Shown: positions 33,927 through 42,326 of the stretch, one piece after another
Numbering within the stretch: the first letter of the stretch is position 1
Layout of the letters: every line of letters begins with the position of its first letter
DNA from: Stenotrophomonas_A sp035629025
Lineage (GTDB): Bacteria; Pseudomonadota; Gammaproteobacteria; Xanthomonadales; Xanthomonadaceae
Direction of reading: 5' to 3'
NCBI GenBank assembly: GCA_035629025.1
Contig: DASPIU010000076.1
Coordinates: 62,001 to 126,000, forward strand
Length of the DNA stretch: 64,000 nucleotides
The notes under the pieces: model-generated
The model's database searches: none
Told to the model about the DNA's origin: nothing
The model's input: only the letters and a program-made list of their open reading frames with translations
Made by a program: the position numbers and the translations under genes

Positions 33927-34859
33927 TTACAGCGAATACCCGAACTGCTGCTTGAACTGGTCGTTGAACTCGGCGAAGTCGAAGCGCTGGTTCTGGGTGC
34001 CCGGGTGCTCCACCTTCAGTGCGCCCATCAGGTTGCCCATGCGGCCAATGGTCAGCCAGTCGTAGCCGCCCTCGATGCCGAAGATCAGGCCGGCGCGGAA
34101 GGCATCGCCGCAGCCGGTCGGGTCGACCACGCGGCGCTCGTGCGCCGGCGGGATGTCGAAGGTCTGGTCCGGGGTGTGGATCACCGCGCCCTTGGGGCCG
34201 CGGGTGGTGATGTAGGCCTTGACCCGCGAGACAATCTGCTGCTCGTCCCAGCCGGTGCGCTCCTGCAGCAGGTTGGACTCGTAGTCGTTGACCACCACGT
34301 AGTCGGCTTGCTCGATGAACGTCCGCAGCTCCGGACCATTGAACAGCGGCATCGCCTGGCCCGGGTCGAAGATGAATGGCACGCCCATGGCCTGGAACTC
34401 GGCGGCGTTCTGGATCATGCCTTCGCGGCCGTCCGGGCCGACCAGGCCCAGGGTTACGCCCGGCACGTCGCGGACGTGGTTCTCGTAGCTGCGCATCATC
34501 GCGCCGGGGTGGAAGGCGGTGATCTGGTTGTTGTCGTGGTCGGTGGTGATGAACGCCTGCGGGGTGAACAGCTCGTCGATCACCTTGACCCGCGACAGGT
34601 CGATGCCCAGGCCCTCGAAATACTCGCGGTATGGGCCAAAGTCCTGGCCCACCGTACCCATCGGGATCGGCTTGCCACCGAGCAGATGCAAGTTGTAAGC
34701 GATGTTGCCGGCGCAGCCACCGAATTCGCGGCGCATGCGCGGCACCAGGAAGGAGACATTCAGGATGTGCACCTTGTCCGGCAGGATGTGGTTCTTGAAC
34801 TGGTCCGGGAACACCATGATGGTGTCGTAGGCAAGGGAACCACAGATCAGGGCGGACAT
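33927..34859 (-). CDS. PfkB-family carbohydrate/adenosine kinase
   Basis: A cytosolic ribokinase-fold kinase of 310 residues. The first PfkB signature is GGCAGNIAYNL, and the second is VVDPTGCGDAFRAGL with the catalytic Asp. N-terminal ICGSLAYDTIM is typical of the bacterial adenosine-kinase-like branch. The substrate could be adenosine or a sugar. The ATG at 34859 is preferred over an in-frame start 11 codons upstream. It is divergent from mreB across 272 bp. Confidence 0.85.
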   Translation of the reverse strand: MSALICGSLAYDTIMVFPDQFKNHILPDKVHILNVSFLVPRMRREFGGCAGNIAYNLHLLGGKPIPMGTVGQDFGPYREYFEGLGIDLSRVKVIDELFTPQAFITTDHDNNQITAFHPGAMMRSYENHVRDVPGVTLGLVGPDGREGMIQNAAEFQAMGVPFIFDPGQAMPLFNGPELRTFIEQADYVVVNDYESNLLQERTGWDEQQIVSRVKAYITTRGPKGAVIHTPDQTFDIPPAHERRVVDPTGCGDAFRAGLIFGIEGGYDWLTIGRMGNLMGALKVEHPGTQNQRFDFAEFNDQFKQQFGYSL

Positions 34860-35031
34860 CGGGATAGAGGCCTTTGCATGGGGAAAACCCACCGGCCAGC
34901 GTGCGGGCCTGGGGGGCGGCAGGCGCGCCGCGGCGCAAAGGTTAACGGCTGCGGCCGTTCAGGGCCAGAACCCCATGCCTCACCGGCCCTGGATGGCAGC
35001 GAACAAAGGGCCGCCGGCCGGGGATTTCTCC

Positions 35032-35060
35032 TTGCCCGCACCCGGGGGGATTGCTAGGCT
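35032..35060 (+). promoter_or_regulatory. Sigma70-type promoter of the mreB operon
   Basis: TTGCCC (35032-35037) and TAGGCT (35055-35060) are separated by exactly 17 bases. The expected start near 35067 would give a leader of about 65 bases that includes two T-runs and AGGAA before the mreB ATG. Confidence 0.5.
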
Positions 35061-35131
35061 AGCCGACTTCGTTTTTGCCCATTTTTTCGCCACTCGGCGC
35101 CCGGGCGCACCCTCCAGGAACGGCTCCCTCG

Positions 35132-36178
35132 ATGTTCAAGAAACTCCGCGGCATGTTTTCCAACGACCTGTCCATCGACCTGGGCACGGCCAACACCCTG
35201 ATCTACGTCCGCGGCCAGGGCATCGTGCTCAACGAGCCGTCGGTCGTGGCCGTGCGCCAGGATCGCGCGATCGGCGGCACCCGCTCGGTCGCCGCCGTCG
35301 GCGCCGAGGCCAAGCAGATGCTTGGCCGTACGCCGGGTCACATCACCACCATCCGCCCGATGAAGGACGGCGTCATCGCCGACTTCACCTACACCGAGGC
35401 CATGCTCAAGCACTTCATCAAGAAGGTGCACAAGTCGCGCTTCCTGCGCCCGAGCCCGCGCGTGCTGGTCTGCGTGCCGGCCGGTTCGACCCAGGTCGAG
35501 CGCCGCGCGATCAAGGAATCGGCCGAGGAGGCTGGCGCCCGCGACGTCTACCTGATCGAGGAACCGATGGCCGCGGCGATCGGCGCCGGCATGCCGGTGA
35601 CCGAGGCGCGCGGCTCGATGGTCATCGACATCGGCGGCGGCACCACCGAGGTGGCGGTGATCTCGCTCAATGGCATCGTCTACTCGCAGTCCGTGCGCGT
35701 GGGCGGCGACCGCTTCGACGAGTCGATCACCAACTACGTGCGCCGCAACCACGGCATGCTGATCGGCGAGGCCACCGCCGAGCGGATCAAGCTGGAGATC
35801 GGCTGCGCCTACCCGCAGGCGGAAGTGCAGGAGATGGAAATCTCCGGGCGCAACCTGGCCGAGGGTGTGCCGAAGATGATCAAGATCAACTCCAACGAGG
35901 TGCTCGAAGCGCTGCACGAGCCGCTGTCGGGCATTGTCTCGGCGGTCAAGCTGGCGCTGGAGCAGACCCCGCCGGAACTGTGCGCCGACGTCGCCGAGCG
36001 CGGCATCGTGCTGACTGGCGGCGGCGCGCTGCTGCGCGACCTGGACCGGCTGATCTCCGAGGAAACCGGCCTGCACGTGCAGGTCGCCGACGATCCGCTG
36101 ACCTGCGTGGCCCGCGGCGGCGGCCGCGCCCTGGAGCTGGTGGACATGCACGGCAACGAGTTCTTTGCTCCCGAGTGA
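35132..36178 (+). CDS. mreB: Rod shape-determining protein MreB
   Basis: A bacterial actin of 348 residues that forms membrane filaments guiding lateral wall synthesis. The N-terminal amphipathic MFKKLRGMF is followed by phosphate 1 motif SIDLGTANTLIYV, phosphate 2 VIDIGGGTTEVAV and the adenosine motif LTGGGALLRDLD. The ATG at 35132 with AGGAA upstream matches homologues. It is first in a long wall-synthesis cluster; the 141 bp before mreC hold a repeat. Confidence 0.98.
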   Translation: MFKKLRGMFSNDLSIDLGTANTLIYVRGQGIVLNEPSVVAVRQDRAIGGTRSVAAVGAEAKQMLGRTPGHITTIRPMKDGVIADFTYTEAMLKHFIKKVHKSRFLRPSPRVLVCVPAGSTQVERRAIKESAEEAGARDVYLIEEPMAAAIGAGMPVTEARGSMVIDIGGGTTEVAVISLNGIVYSQSVRVGGDRFDESITNYVRRNHGMLIGEATAERIKLEIGCAYPQAEVQEMEISGRNLAEGVPKMIKINSNEVLEALHEPLSGIVSAVKLALEQTPPELCADVAERGIVLTGGGALLRDLDRLISEETGLHVQVADDPLTCVARGGGRALELVDMHGNEFFAPE

Positions 36179-36312
36179 CGGGAAACGGGAATGGGGAGTC
36201 GGGAAACGGTTGAAGCGCATGCTTCTGCATTCCCTGCGCCCCGTCCCCGATGATGCCGCCGGCGCGGCGCCGCGCTTTTCCGATTCCCGATTCCCAACTC
36301 CCGATTCCCGGC
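36179..36312. repeat. GGGAATCGGGAAT inverted repeat between mreB and mreC
   Basis: The left arm at about 36179-36209 contains GGGAAACGGGAATGGGGAGT. The right arm at 36276-36311 contains CCGATTCCCGATTCCCAACT and more of the same. Arm sequence and layout resemble the element between hslV and hslU. The element ends eight bases before the mreC GTG. Confidence 0.8.
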
Positions 36313-36319
36313 TGAAACC

Positions 36320-37387
36320 GTGCCTCCCTACGCCGGACCTCCTCTAGCCTCCCGCCCCGGTGATGCCGCCAGCACGGTACGCCTGCTGGCCTATCTCGCG
36401 CTGGCGGTGGTGTTGATCGTGCTCGACAGCCGCGGTGGCTGGCTGTCGCATCTGCGCGCTCACGCCAACGTGCTGGTGCAGCCGGTGTGGTCGCTGGCCG
36501 GATTGCCGGGGCGCATCGGCCTGCAGGTCAAGGACAACGCGGCCACGCACGCGCAGCTGGTCGCCGAGAACCGGCAGCTGCGCAATGACTTGCTGGTCGC
36601 CAACGCGCGCATGACCCGCCTGCAGACCGCAGCGCTGGACAACGCGCAGCTGCGCGAGCTGCTCAACGCGGCCGAGCGCAATGGCCTGGACGTGCAGCTG
36701 GCGCCGATCCTGGACATCGACCTGGACCCGACACGGCAGCGCCTGGTGCTGGACGCCGGCAGCGACGACGACGTGCACGTGGGCCAGGCGGTGATCGATG
36801 CCGGCGGGCTGATGGGGCAGGTGATCTCGACCACGCCAGCGCATTCGACCGTGCTGCTGCTGACCGACCCCGACCACGCCGTGCCGGTGAACGTGGCCCG
36901 CAATGGCGTGCGCCTGATTGCCTATGGCCGCGGCGATCGCCTCGAACTGCGCGATGTGCCGCTCAGCGCCGGCCTGGTGGTGGGCGACGAGATCGTCACC
37001 TCCGGCCTGGGCGGGCGCTTTCCCGCCGGCTTCCCGGTCGGCACGGTGGCCGAGCTGCACCCGGATGACAGCCATGCCTTCCTCGTGGGCCAGCTCAAGC
37101 CCGCCGCCCAGCTCGACCGTGGCCGCGACGTGCTGCTGCTGAAAAGCCGCAGCTGGCGCGTGCCGCCGCCGCCCTCGGGCGAGGCGCCGGACAACGACGG
37201 CGCGCCGGATACGCGCGCGGCGGCGCGCCCGCCGCTGACGACGGCCACTGCGGCCCCGGGGCCGGCTGCGGGATCGGCCGGTTCCGTACAGCCGCCGCCG
37301 GTCCAGGCCACGCCCGAGCCTGCCGCCGCCGCCGCGCGTCCGCCCGCCGGCGAGCGCGCACCCACGTCCGCGGAGCCACGCCGATGA
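36320..37387 (+). CDS. mreC: Rod shape-determining protein MreC
   Basis: A bitopic periplasmic scaffold protein of 355 residues in the elongasome. One membrane helix (about 20-38) is followed by a coiled coil (about 70-115, ENRQLRNDLLVANARM) and the twin beta-barrel domain up to about 275 (GGLMGQVIST, SGLGGRFPAGFPVGTV). The last 75 or so residues are low-complexity Pro/Ala and longer than in E. coli. The GTG start lies just after the repeat. mreD overlaps by four bases. Confidence 0.95.
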   Translation: MPPYAGPPLASRPGDAASTVRLLAYLALAVVLIVLDSRGGWLSHLRAHANVLVQPVWSLAGLPGRIGLQVKDNAATHAQLVAENRQLRNDLLVANARMTRLQTAALDNAQLRELLNAAERNGLDVQLAPILDIDLDPTRQRLVLDAGSDDDVHVGQAVIDAGGLMGQVISTTPAHSTVLLLTDPDHAVPVNVARNGVRLIAYGRGDRLELRDVPLSAGLVVGDEIVTSGLGGRFPAGFPVGTVAELHPDDSHAFLVGQLKPAAQLDRGRDVLLLKSRSWRVPPPPSGEAPDNDGAPDTRAAARPPLTTATAAPGPAAGSAGSVQPPPVQATPEPAAAAARPPAGERAPTSAEPRR

Positions 37388-37860
37388 CCCGCCGCAATCA
37401 ATGGGTGCTGCCGGTCAGCGTGGTCGTCGCCCTGCTGCTGGGCCTGTTGCCGCTGCCGCCGCTGATCCAGCCGCTGCGTCCGTACTGGCTGGCGCTGGTG
37501 CTGGCGTACTGGGTGATCGAAGAGCCCGACCGCGTCGGCCTGGGCTTTGTCTTCGTCGCCGGCCTGCTGGCCGACCTGCTGTACGGCGGGCTGCTCGGCG
37601 AACAGCCGCTGCGCCTGGTGGTGATGACCTTCATCCTGCAGCGCTTTCGCGCGCGGCTGCGCTTTTTCCCGATATCGCAGCAGGCGCTGGCCATTGGTGG
37701 CCTGCTGTTGAACGACCGCATCGTCACCGCCGCGCTGCACCTGGCGCTGGGCGAGGCCACGCTGCCGTGGAGCTACTGGTGGGCGCCGCTGCTGGGCATG
37801 CTGCTGTGGCCGCTGTTGTTCGTGCTGCTCGATGCGGTGCGCCTGGGCAAGCGGCGCTGA
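37384..37860 (+). CDS. mreD: Rod shape-determining protein MreD
   Basis: A 158-residue inner-membrane protein with about five helices, the third member of the MreBCD complex. YWVIEEPDRVGLGFVFVAGLLADLLYG is the family region (family pattern P..vg...af..GLl.Dl..g). The ATG overlaps the mreC stop, and mrdA follows after three bases. It helps connect MreB/MreC with the PBP2-RodA synthase. Confidence 0.94.
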   Translation: MTRRNQWVLPVSVVVALLLGLLPLPPLIQPLRPYWLALVLAYWVIEEPDRVGLGFVFVAGLLADLLYGGLLGEQPLRLVVMTFILQRFRARLRFFPISQQALAIGGLLLNDRIVTAALHLALGEATLPWSYWWAPLLGMLLWPLLFVLLDAVRLGKRR

Positions 37861-37863
37861 TCG

Positions 37864-39936
37864 ATGTACCAGCGTCGGCCGTCCAAGAACCCGCATGCCG
37901 AAGCCGAGCAGTTCCGGCGCCGCGCCGTGCTCGGTTTTGCCGTGGTGGTGCTGTGCCTGGGTGGCCTGGGTGCGTGGTACTTCAAGCTGCAGGTGGTGGA
38001 TCACGAGATCTACGCCACCCGCTCGGAGGCCAACCGCATCAAGCCACGGCCGGTGGTGCCCGGGCGCGGCATGATCTACGACCGCAACGGCCGCCTGCTG
38101 GCGGAGAACGTGCCGGCGTTCCGCCTGGACGTGACCCCGGACAAGGTCGCCGACATGGACGCCATGCTCGACGCGCTCGGCAAGGTCATCACGATTTCGC
38201 CCGAGGACCGCGAGCGCTTCAACCGCGAGCGCAAGTCGCGGCGCAGCTTCCTGCCGGTGACCCTGCGCCTGCGCATGAGCGAGGAGGAGATGGCGCGCTT
38301 CGCGGTCGAGCGCTGGCGCTTTCCCGGCGTCGAGCTCGAACCCTACCTGACGCGGCGCTATCCCTATGGCGAGTTGTTCGCGCATGTCATCGGCTACGTT
38401 GGCCGCGTCGATGAGAAGGACCTGGAAACGCTGGGCGAGGGCAATGCCGCGCTGACCCATATCGGCAAGTCCGGTCTGGAGCGCTATTACGAGCAGGAAC
38501 TGCGTGGCAAGGTCGGCTACGAGCAGGTCGAGACCAACGTGCAGGGTCGCGCGATCCGTACCGTCGGCCGCGTGCCGGCGCAGTCCGGCGCGGACCTGCG
38601 CCTGTCGATCGACGCCGACCTGCAGCGCGCGATGGTGGCCGCTTTCGGCCAATACGAAGGTTCGGCGATTGCGATGGATCCGCGCACCGGCGAGATCCTG
38701 GGCATGGTCAGCCTGCCCAGCTATGACCCCAACCTGTTCGTCAACGGCATTTCCCACACCGACTTCAAGGCGCTCAACGACAACCCTTCGCGCCCGCAAT
38801 TCAACCGCCTGGTGCTCGGCGGCGTGGCCCCGGGTTCGACGATCAAGCCACTGATCGCCCTGGCCGGCCTGGACAGCGGCGTGCGCCGGCCGGAAGACAA
38901 GGTGCTTTCCACCGGCATGTTCTATCTGCCCGGCACCAGCCGCGGCTGGGGTGACTCGCACCGCGGAGGGCATGGCTGGACCGACCTGCGCAAGTCGATC
39001 GCGCAATCGGTCAACACCTACTACTACCGGCTGGCGCTGGACCTGGGCATCGAGCGCTTCGACCACTACATGGCCGAATACGGGCTGGGCGCACCGACGG
39101 GCATCGATCTGTCCGGCGAAATTGGCGGCATCCTGCCATCGCCGGCCTACAAGATGAAAAGCCGCAAGGAGCGCTGGTATCCGGGCGACACGGTGAACAT
39201 CTCCATCGGCCAGGGCGACTGGAAGGTGACCCCGCTGCAGCTGGTGCGCGGCATTTCCGGCCTGGCCAGCGGCCAGTTGCGCCGCCCGCATCTGGTGGTG
39301 GCCGAGCGCAGCGGCTTTGACGGCGACTGGCAGCCGACCGAACAGCCCGCGCCCAAGCCGATCAGCCCGAGCCCGCAGAACGTGGAAGTCGTGCGCCAGG
39401 GCATGCGCGACACCATGCGCCCGGGCGGCACCGGCCATTCGCTGTTTGCCAGCGCGCCCTACGAAATCGGGGGCAAGACCGGCACCGCGCAGGTCGCCAG
39501 CCGCAAGGGCGTGGCCGCCGTGGATCCGCGCTCGCTGCCGATGCACCTGCGCCACCGCTCGCTGTTCGTCGGCTTTGCTCCGGCCGACAACCCCACCTTC
39601 GTCGTCGCCATCGCGGTCGAAGGCGGTGGCTATGGCGCCAGCACCGCAGGCCCCATCGCGCGCAAGATCTTCGACGCCTGGATGCTCGGCAAGATGCCCG
39701 AGGGCCTGCTGCCGCTGGATGTGGAGCGCGGCAGCACCGCGATCGGCGTGACCCAGTTCGACACCGAATCCCCCGACGCGCGCCGCGATGGCGACCAGGC
39801 CGGCCTCGCCCTGGCGCAGGCGGTGCCGGTGGTCAGCGTGGCCGGCACCGCGCTGGCGATCGACCCGGCGCACCTGCCACCTCCGCCGCCCGCCGCGCCG
39901 AGTCTGCCCGATGAAGTGCCGGAGGAAGACCAGTGA
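37864..39936 (+). CDS. mrdA: Penicillin-binding protein 2 (elongation transpeptidase)
   Basis: The monofunctional class B transpeptidase of the elongasome, 690 residues. A membrane anchor lies at about 22-40, the PBP dimerisation domain at 60-230 and the transpeptidase domain beyond. Catalytic motifs are SxxK at Ser325-Lys328 (PGSTIKPL), SVN in AQSVNTYYYR and KTG in GGKTGTAQ. The C-terminal tail beyond about 620 is acidic then Pro-rich and longer than in E. coli. It is the target of mecillinam-type beta-lactams in the family. rodA overlaps by four bases. Confidence 0.96.
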   Translation: MYQRRPSKNPHAEAEQFRRRAVLGFAVVVLCLGGLGAWYFKLQVVDHEIYATRSEANRIKPRPVVPGRGMIYDRNGRLLAENVPAFRLDVTPDKVADMDAMLDALGKVITISPEDRERFNRERKSRRSFLPVTLRLRMSEEEMARFAVERWRFPGVELEPYLTRRYPYGELFAHVIGYVGRVDEKDLETLGEGNAALTHIGKSGLERYYEQELRGKVGYEQVETNVQGRAIRTVGRVPAQSGADLRLSIDADLQRAMVAAFGQYEGSAIAMDPRTGEILGMVSLPSYDPNLFVNGISHTDFKALNDNPSRPQFNRLVLGGVAPGSTIKPLIALAGLDSGVRRPEDKVLSTGMFYLPGTSRGWGDSHRGGHGWTDLRKSIAQSVNTYYYRLALDLGIERFDHYMAEYGLGAPTGIDLSGEIGGILPSPAYKMKSRKERWYPGDTVNISIGQGDWKVTPLQLVRGISGLASGQLRRPHLVVAERSGFDGDWQPTEQPAPKPISPSPQNVEVVRQGMRDTMRPGGTGHSLFASAPYEIGGKTGTAQVASRKGVAAVDPRSLPMHLRHRSLFVGFAPADNPTFVVAIAVEGGGYGASTAGPIARKIFDAWMLGKMPEGLLPLDVERGSTAIGVTQFDTESPDARRDGDQAGLALAQAVPVVSVAGTALAIDPAHLPPPPPAAPSLPDEVPEEDQ

Positions 39937-41054
39937 GGGATTTCCTGCGCTGGCTGCTCGACCTGACCGGGCGCTTCACCCGCACCCTGGACTGGGTGCT
40001 GTGCCTGGCCCTGGGCGCGCTGATGGTCATCGGCCTGGCCGTGCTCAAGAGCGCCGGCGGCGCGGTCAACGGCGACCATCTGGTGATGGCGCAGGGCGTG
40101 CGCTTCGCCGTCGGCGTCGGCGCGATGTGGGCGATCTCGCGCGTCTCGGTACTGCGCCTGCGTGCGTGGACGCCGCTGGTCTATGCCTTGTCGATGCTGC
40201 CGCTGCTGGCCGTGTTCGTGCTCGGCACCGGCAAGTACGGCCGGCAGTGGCTGGACCTCAAGCTGTTCTACCTGCAGCCGGCCGAACTGCTGAAGATCAG
40301 CCTGCCGATGATGGTCGCCTGGTACCTGCACCGCATGCCGCTGCCGCCGCGCATTCCGACGGTGCTGGTGAGCGCGGTGATCATCGGCGTGCCGACCGCG
40401 CTGATCATGCTGCAGCCGGATTTCGGCACCGGCGTGCTGATCGCCGCCAGCGGCGTGTTCGTGCTGCTGCTGGCCGGCCTGCCCTGGTGGTGGGTGGCGG
40501 TGGGCGTGGGCGGCGTGGCCGCGGCTGCGCCGGTGGCCTGGTTCTGGCTGCTGCGGCCGTACCAGAAGGACCGCATCATGATGTTCCTCAACCCCGAGAG
40601 CGATGCGCTGGGCGCGGGCTGGAACATCATCCAGTCGAAGATCGCGATCGGTTCCGGCGGCCTCGGCGGCAAGGGCTGGGGTCTGGGCTCGCAGTCGCAC
40701 CTGAACTTCATCCCCGAACAGACCACCGACTTCGCCTTCTCGGTATTGAGCGAGGAGTTCGGCTGGATTGGCGTGGCTACCGTGCTCGCCCTGTATCTGG
40801 TCGTCATCGGCCGCTGCCTGTGGATCGCCTCGCAGTCGCGCGACACCTATTCGCGCCTGCTGGCCGGCGCCACCGGCCTGGCCTTCTTCGTCTACGTGAT
40901 CGTCAACGGCGGCATGATTTCGGGCCTGCTGCCCGTGGTCGGCGTGCCGATGCCGTTGATGAGCTATGGCGGCACCTCGGCCGTCTCCCTGCTGGCCGGC
41001 CTGGGCGTGGTGATGGCGGTCAAGGCGCACCGCCCCGTGCACGGCGGCGCCTGA
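39933..41054 (+). CDS. rodA: Peptidoglycan glycosyltransferase RodA (MrdB)
   Basis: A SEDS-family membrane polymerase of 373 residues that builds glycan strands together with PBP2. About ten helices are visible. Signatures include LQPAELLKI, the catalytic-loop Asp in LQPDFGTG, FLNPESDALGAGWN and PLMSYGGTS near the end. The GTG start at 39933 overlaps the mrdA stop (GTGA). Homologues begin with a similar short basic head. Confidence 0.96.
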   Translation: MRDFLRWLLDLTGRFTRTLDWVLCLALGALMVIGLAVLKSAGGAVNGDHLVMAQGVRFAVGVGAMWAISRVSVLRLRAWTPLVYALSMLPLLAVFVLGTGKYGRQWLDLKLFYLQPAELLKISLPMMVAWYLHRMPLPPRIPTVLVSAVIIGVPTALIMLQPDFGTGVLIAASGVFVLLLAGLPWWWVAVGVGGVAAAAPVAWFWLLRPYQKDRIMMFLNPESDALGAGWNIIQSKIAIGSGGLGGKGWGLGSQSHLNFIPEQTTDFAFSVLSEEFGWIGVATVLALYLVVIGRCLWIASQSRDTYSRLLAGATGLAFFVYVIVNGGMISGLLPVVGVPMPLMSYGGTSAVSLLAGLGVVMAVKAHRPVHGGA

Positions 41055-41207
41055 GCACGCGCTGCCCCGCTCGCCGCGCGCCCCGAAATCGGCAGCCGCA
41101 GCTTCCAACCATGAGTGCGCCGCGCAGTCGTAATACTTGACGACTGGCAAATTTCTTTTGTTTCATGGTCTTATTGGGAGTAATTCATCCCCAACCTTGC
41201 GACGCCG

Positions 41208-42326
41208 ATGATCCGTAAAGCGCTGGTGTGTCTGACGCTTGCCTGCCTGGGCGCCTGTGCCACCCAGGCCCAGCCGCCGCGACCCTCCGTCGCGCCTGCG
41301 CCAGCGCCGGCCGTTCCCAGCGAAGCGGCACCGGAAAAGGTCGCCCAGCCGCCGGTTGACCTCACCCCGGTCCCGTTTGAAACCGCCCGCGCCAACTTCA
41401 TCCGCGACACCGCCGCCAAGTACGGCATCGACCCCGCGAAGATCGAAGCCACCCTGGCCCAGGCCCAGTTCCGCGATCCCATCATCGCCGCCATGTCGCG
41501 CCCCGCCGAGCGCGTCAAGCCGTGGAACGAATACCGGCCGATGTTCATCACCCAGGCCCGCATCGACGGCGGCCGCGCCTTCCTCGAACAGCACCGCGCC
41601 GAACTGGCCCGCGTCGAGGCCGCCACCGGCGTGCCCGCGCAGCTCATCGTCGCCATCATTGGCGTGGAAACCAGCTACGGCGCCAACACCGGCAAGTACC
41701 GCGTGCTCGATGCGCTCTACACCCTGGCCTTCCGCTACCCGCGCAGCGGCGACCCGGCCAGGCTCGAACGCGAAGTGCGCCGCGAACTGTTCTTCCGCGA
41801 CGAACTGGCCCAGCTCTTCGCCCTGGGCAAGGAAGAAAACCTCGACATCACCACCCTGATCGGCAGCTACGCCGGCGCCATGGGCATGGGCCAGTTCATG
41901 CCCTCCAGCTACCGCCAGTTCGCCGTGGACGGCAATGGCGATGGCCGCCGCGACCTGTTCAACAGCTACGACGACGTCTTCGCCTCCATTGCCAACTACT
42001 TCGTCGGCAAGGGCGGCTGGGTGCGCGGCGGCCAGGTTGCCGTGCCGGCGACGCTGGCGCCCGGCCACGCCGAATTCAATCCCGAAGACTGGGCGCCCAT
42101 CTACACCCTGGCCGACCTCTCGCAGCGCGGCTACCACCCGGCCGCGCCGGTGGTGGCCGGCACCCTGGCCACGCCGATCACCCTCAACACCGAGGCCGGC
42201 CCGCAGTACTGGCTGGGCTTCCAGAACTACTACGCGATCACCCGCTACAACCTCTCGAAAATGTACGCGATGGCCGTGTTCCAGCTGTCCGAGGCCATCG
42301 CCGGCAAGGAGTTACCCCCGGCATGA
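41208..42326 (+). CDS. mltB: Membrane-bound lytic murein transglycosylase B
   Basis: An outer-membrane lipoprotein of 372 residues that cleaves glycan strands to 1,6-anhydro ends. The lipobox is LGAC (Cys17). A Pro/Ala linker leads to the GH103 domain with catalytic Glu154 in GVETSYGAN and the conserved YAGAMGMGQFMPSSYR. The ATG at 41208 is the only in-frame start after a stop 25 bases upstream, and no good ribosome binding site precedes it. An AT-rich leader (41131-41190) separates it from rodA. rlpA overlaps by four bases. Confidence 0.94.
   Translation: MIRKALVCLTLACLGACATQAQPPRPSVAPAPAPAVPSEAAPEKVAQPPVDLTPVPFETARANFIRDTAAKYGIDPAKIEATLAQAQFRDPIIAAMSRPAERVKPWNEYRPMFITQARIDGGRAFLEQHRAELARVEAATGVPAQLIVAIIGVETSYGANTGKYRVLDALYTLAFRYPRSGDPARLEREVRRELFFRDELAQLFALGKEENLDITTLIGSYAGAMGMGQFMPSSYRQFAVDGNGDGRRDLFNSYDDVFASIANYFVGKGGWVRGGQVAVPATLAPGHAEFNPEDWAPIYTLADLSQRGYHPAAPVVAGTLATPITLNTEAGPQYWLGFQNYYAITRYNLSKMYAMAVFQLSEAIAGKELPPA

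Noticed and set aside
41137..41168. TTGACG-17-GTTTCA as a sigma70 promoter of mltB
   Set aside because: The -35 match is good, but the -10 position is a poor match and several alternative T-rich hexamers exist nearby, so I did not list it as a feature.
41522..42322. Upstream extension of rlpA across mltB
   Set aside because: It is a shadow frame of mltB; the rlpA signal peptide and lipobox begin at the overlapping ATG 42323.
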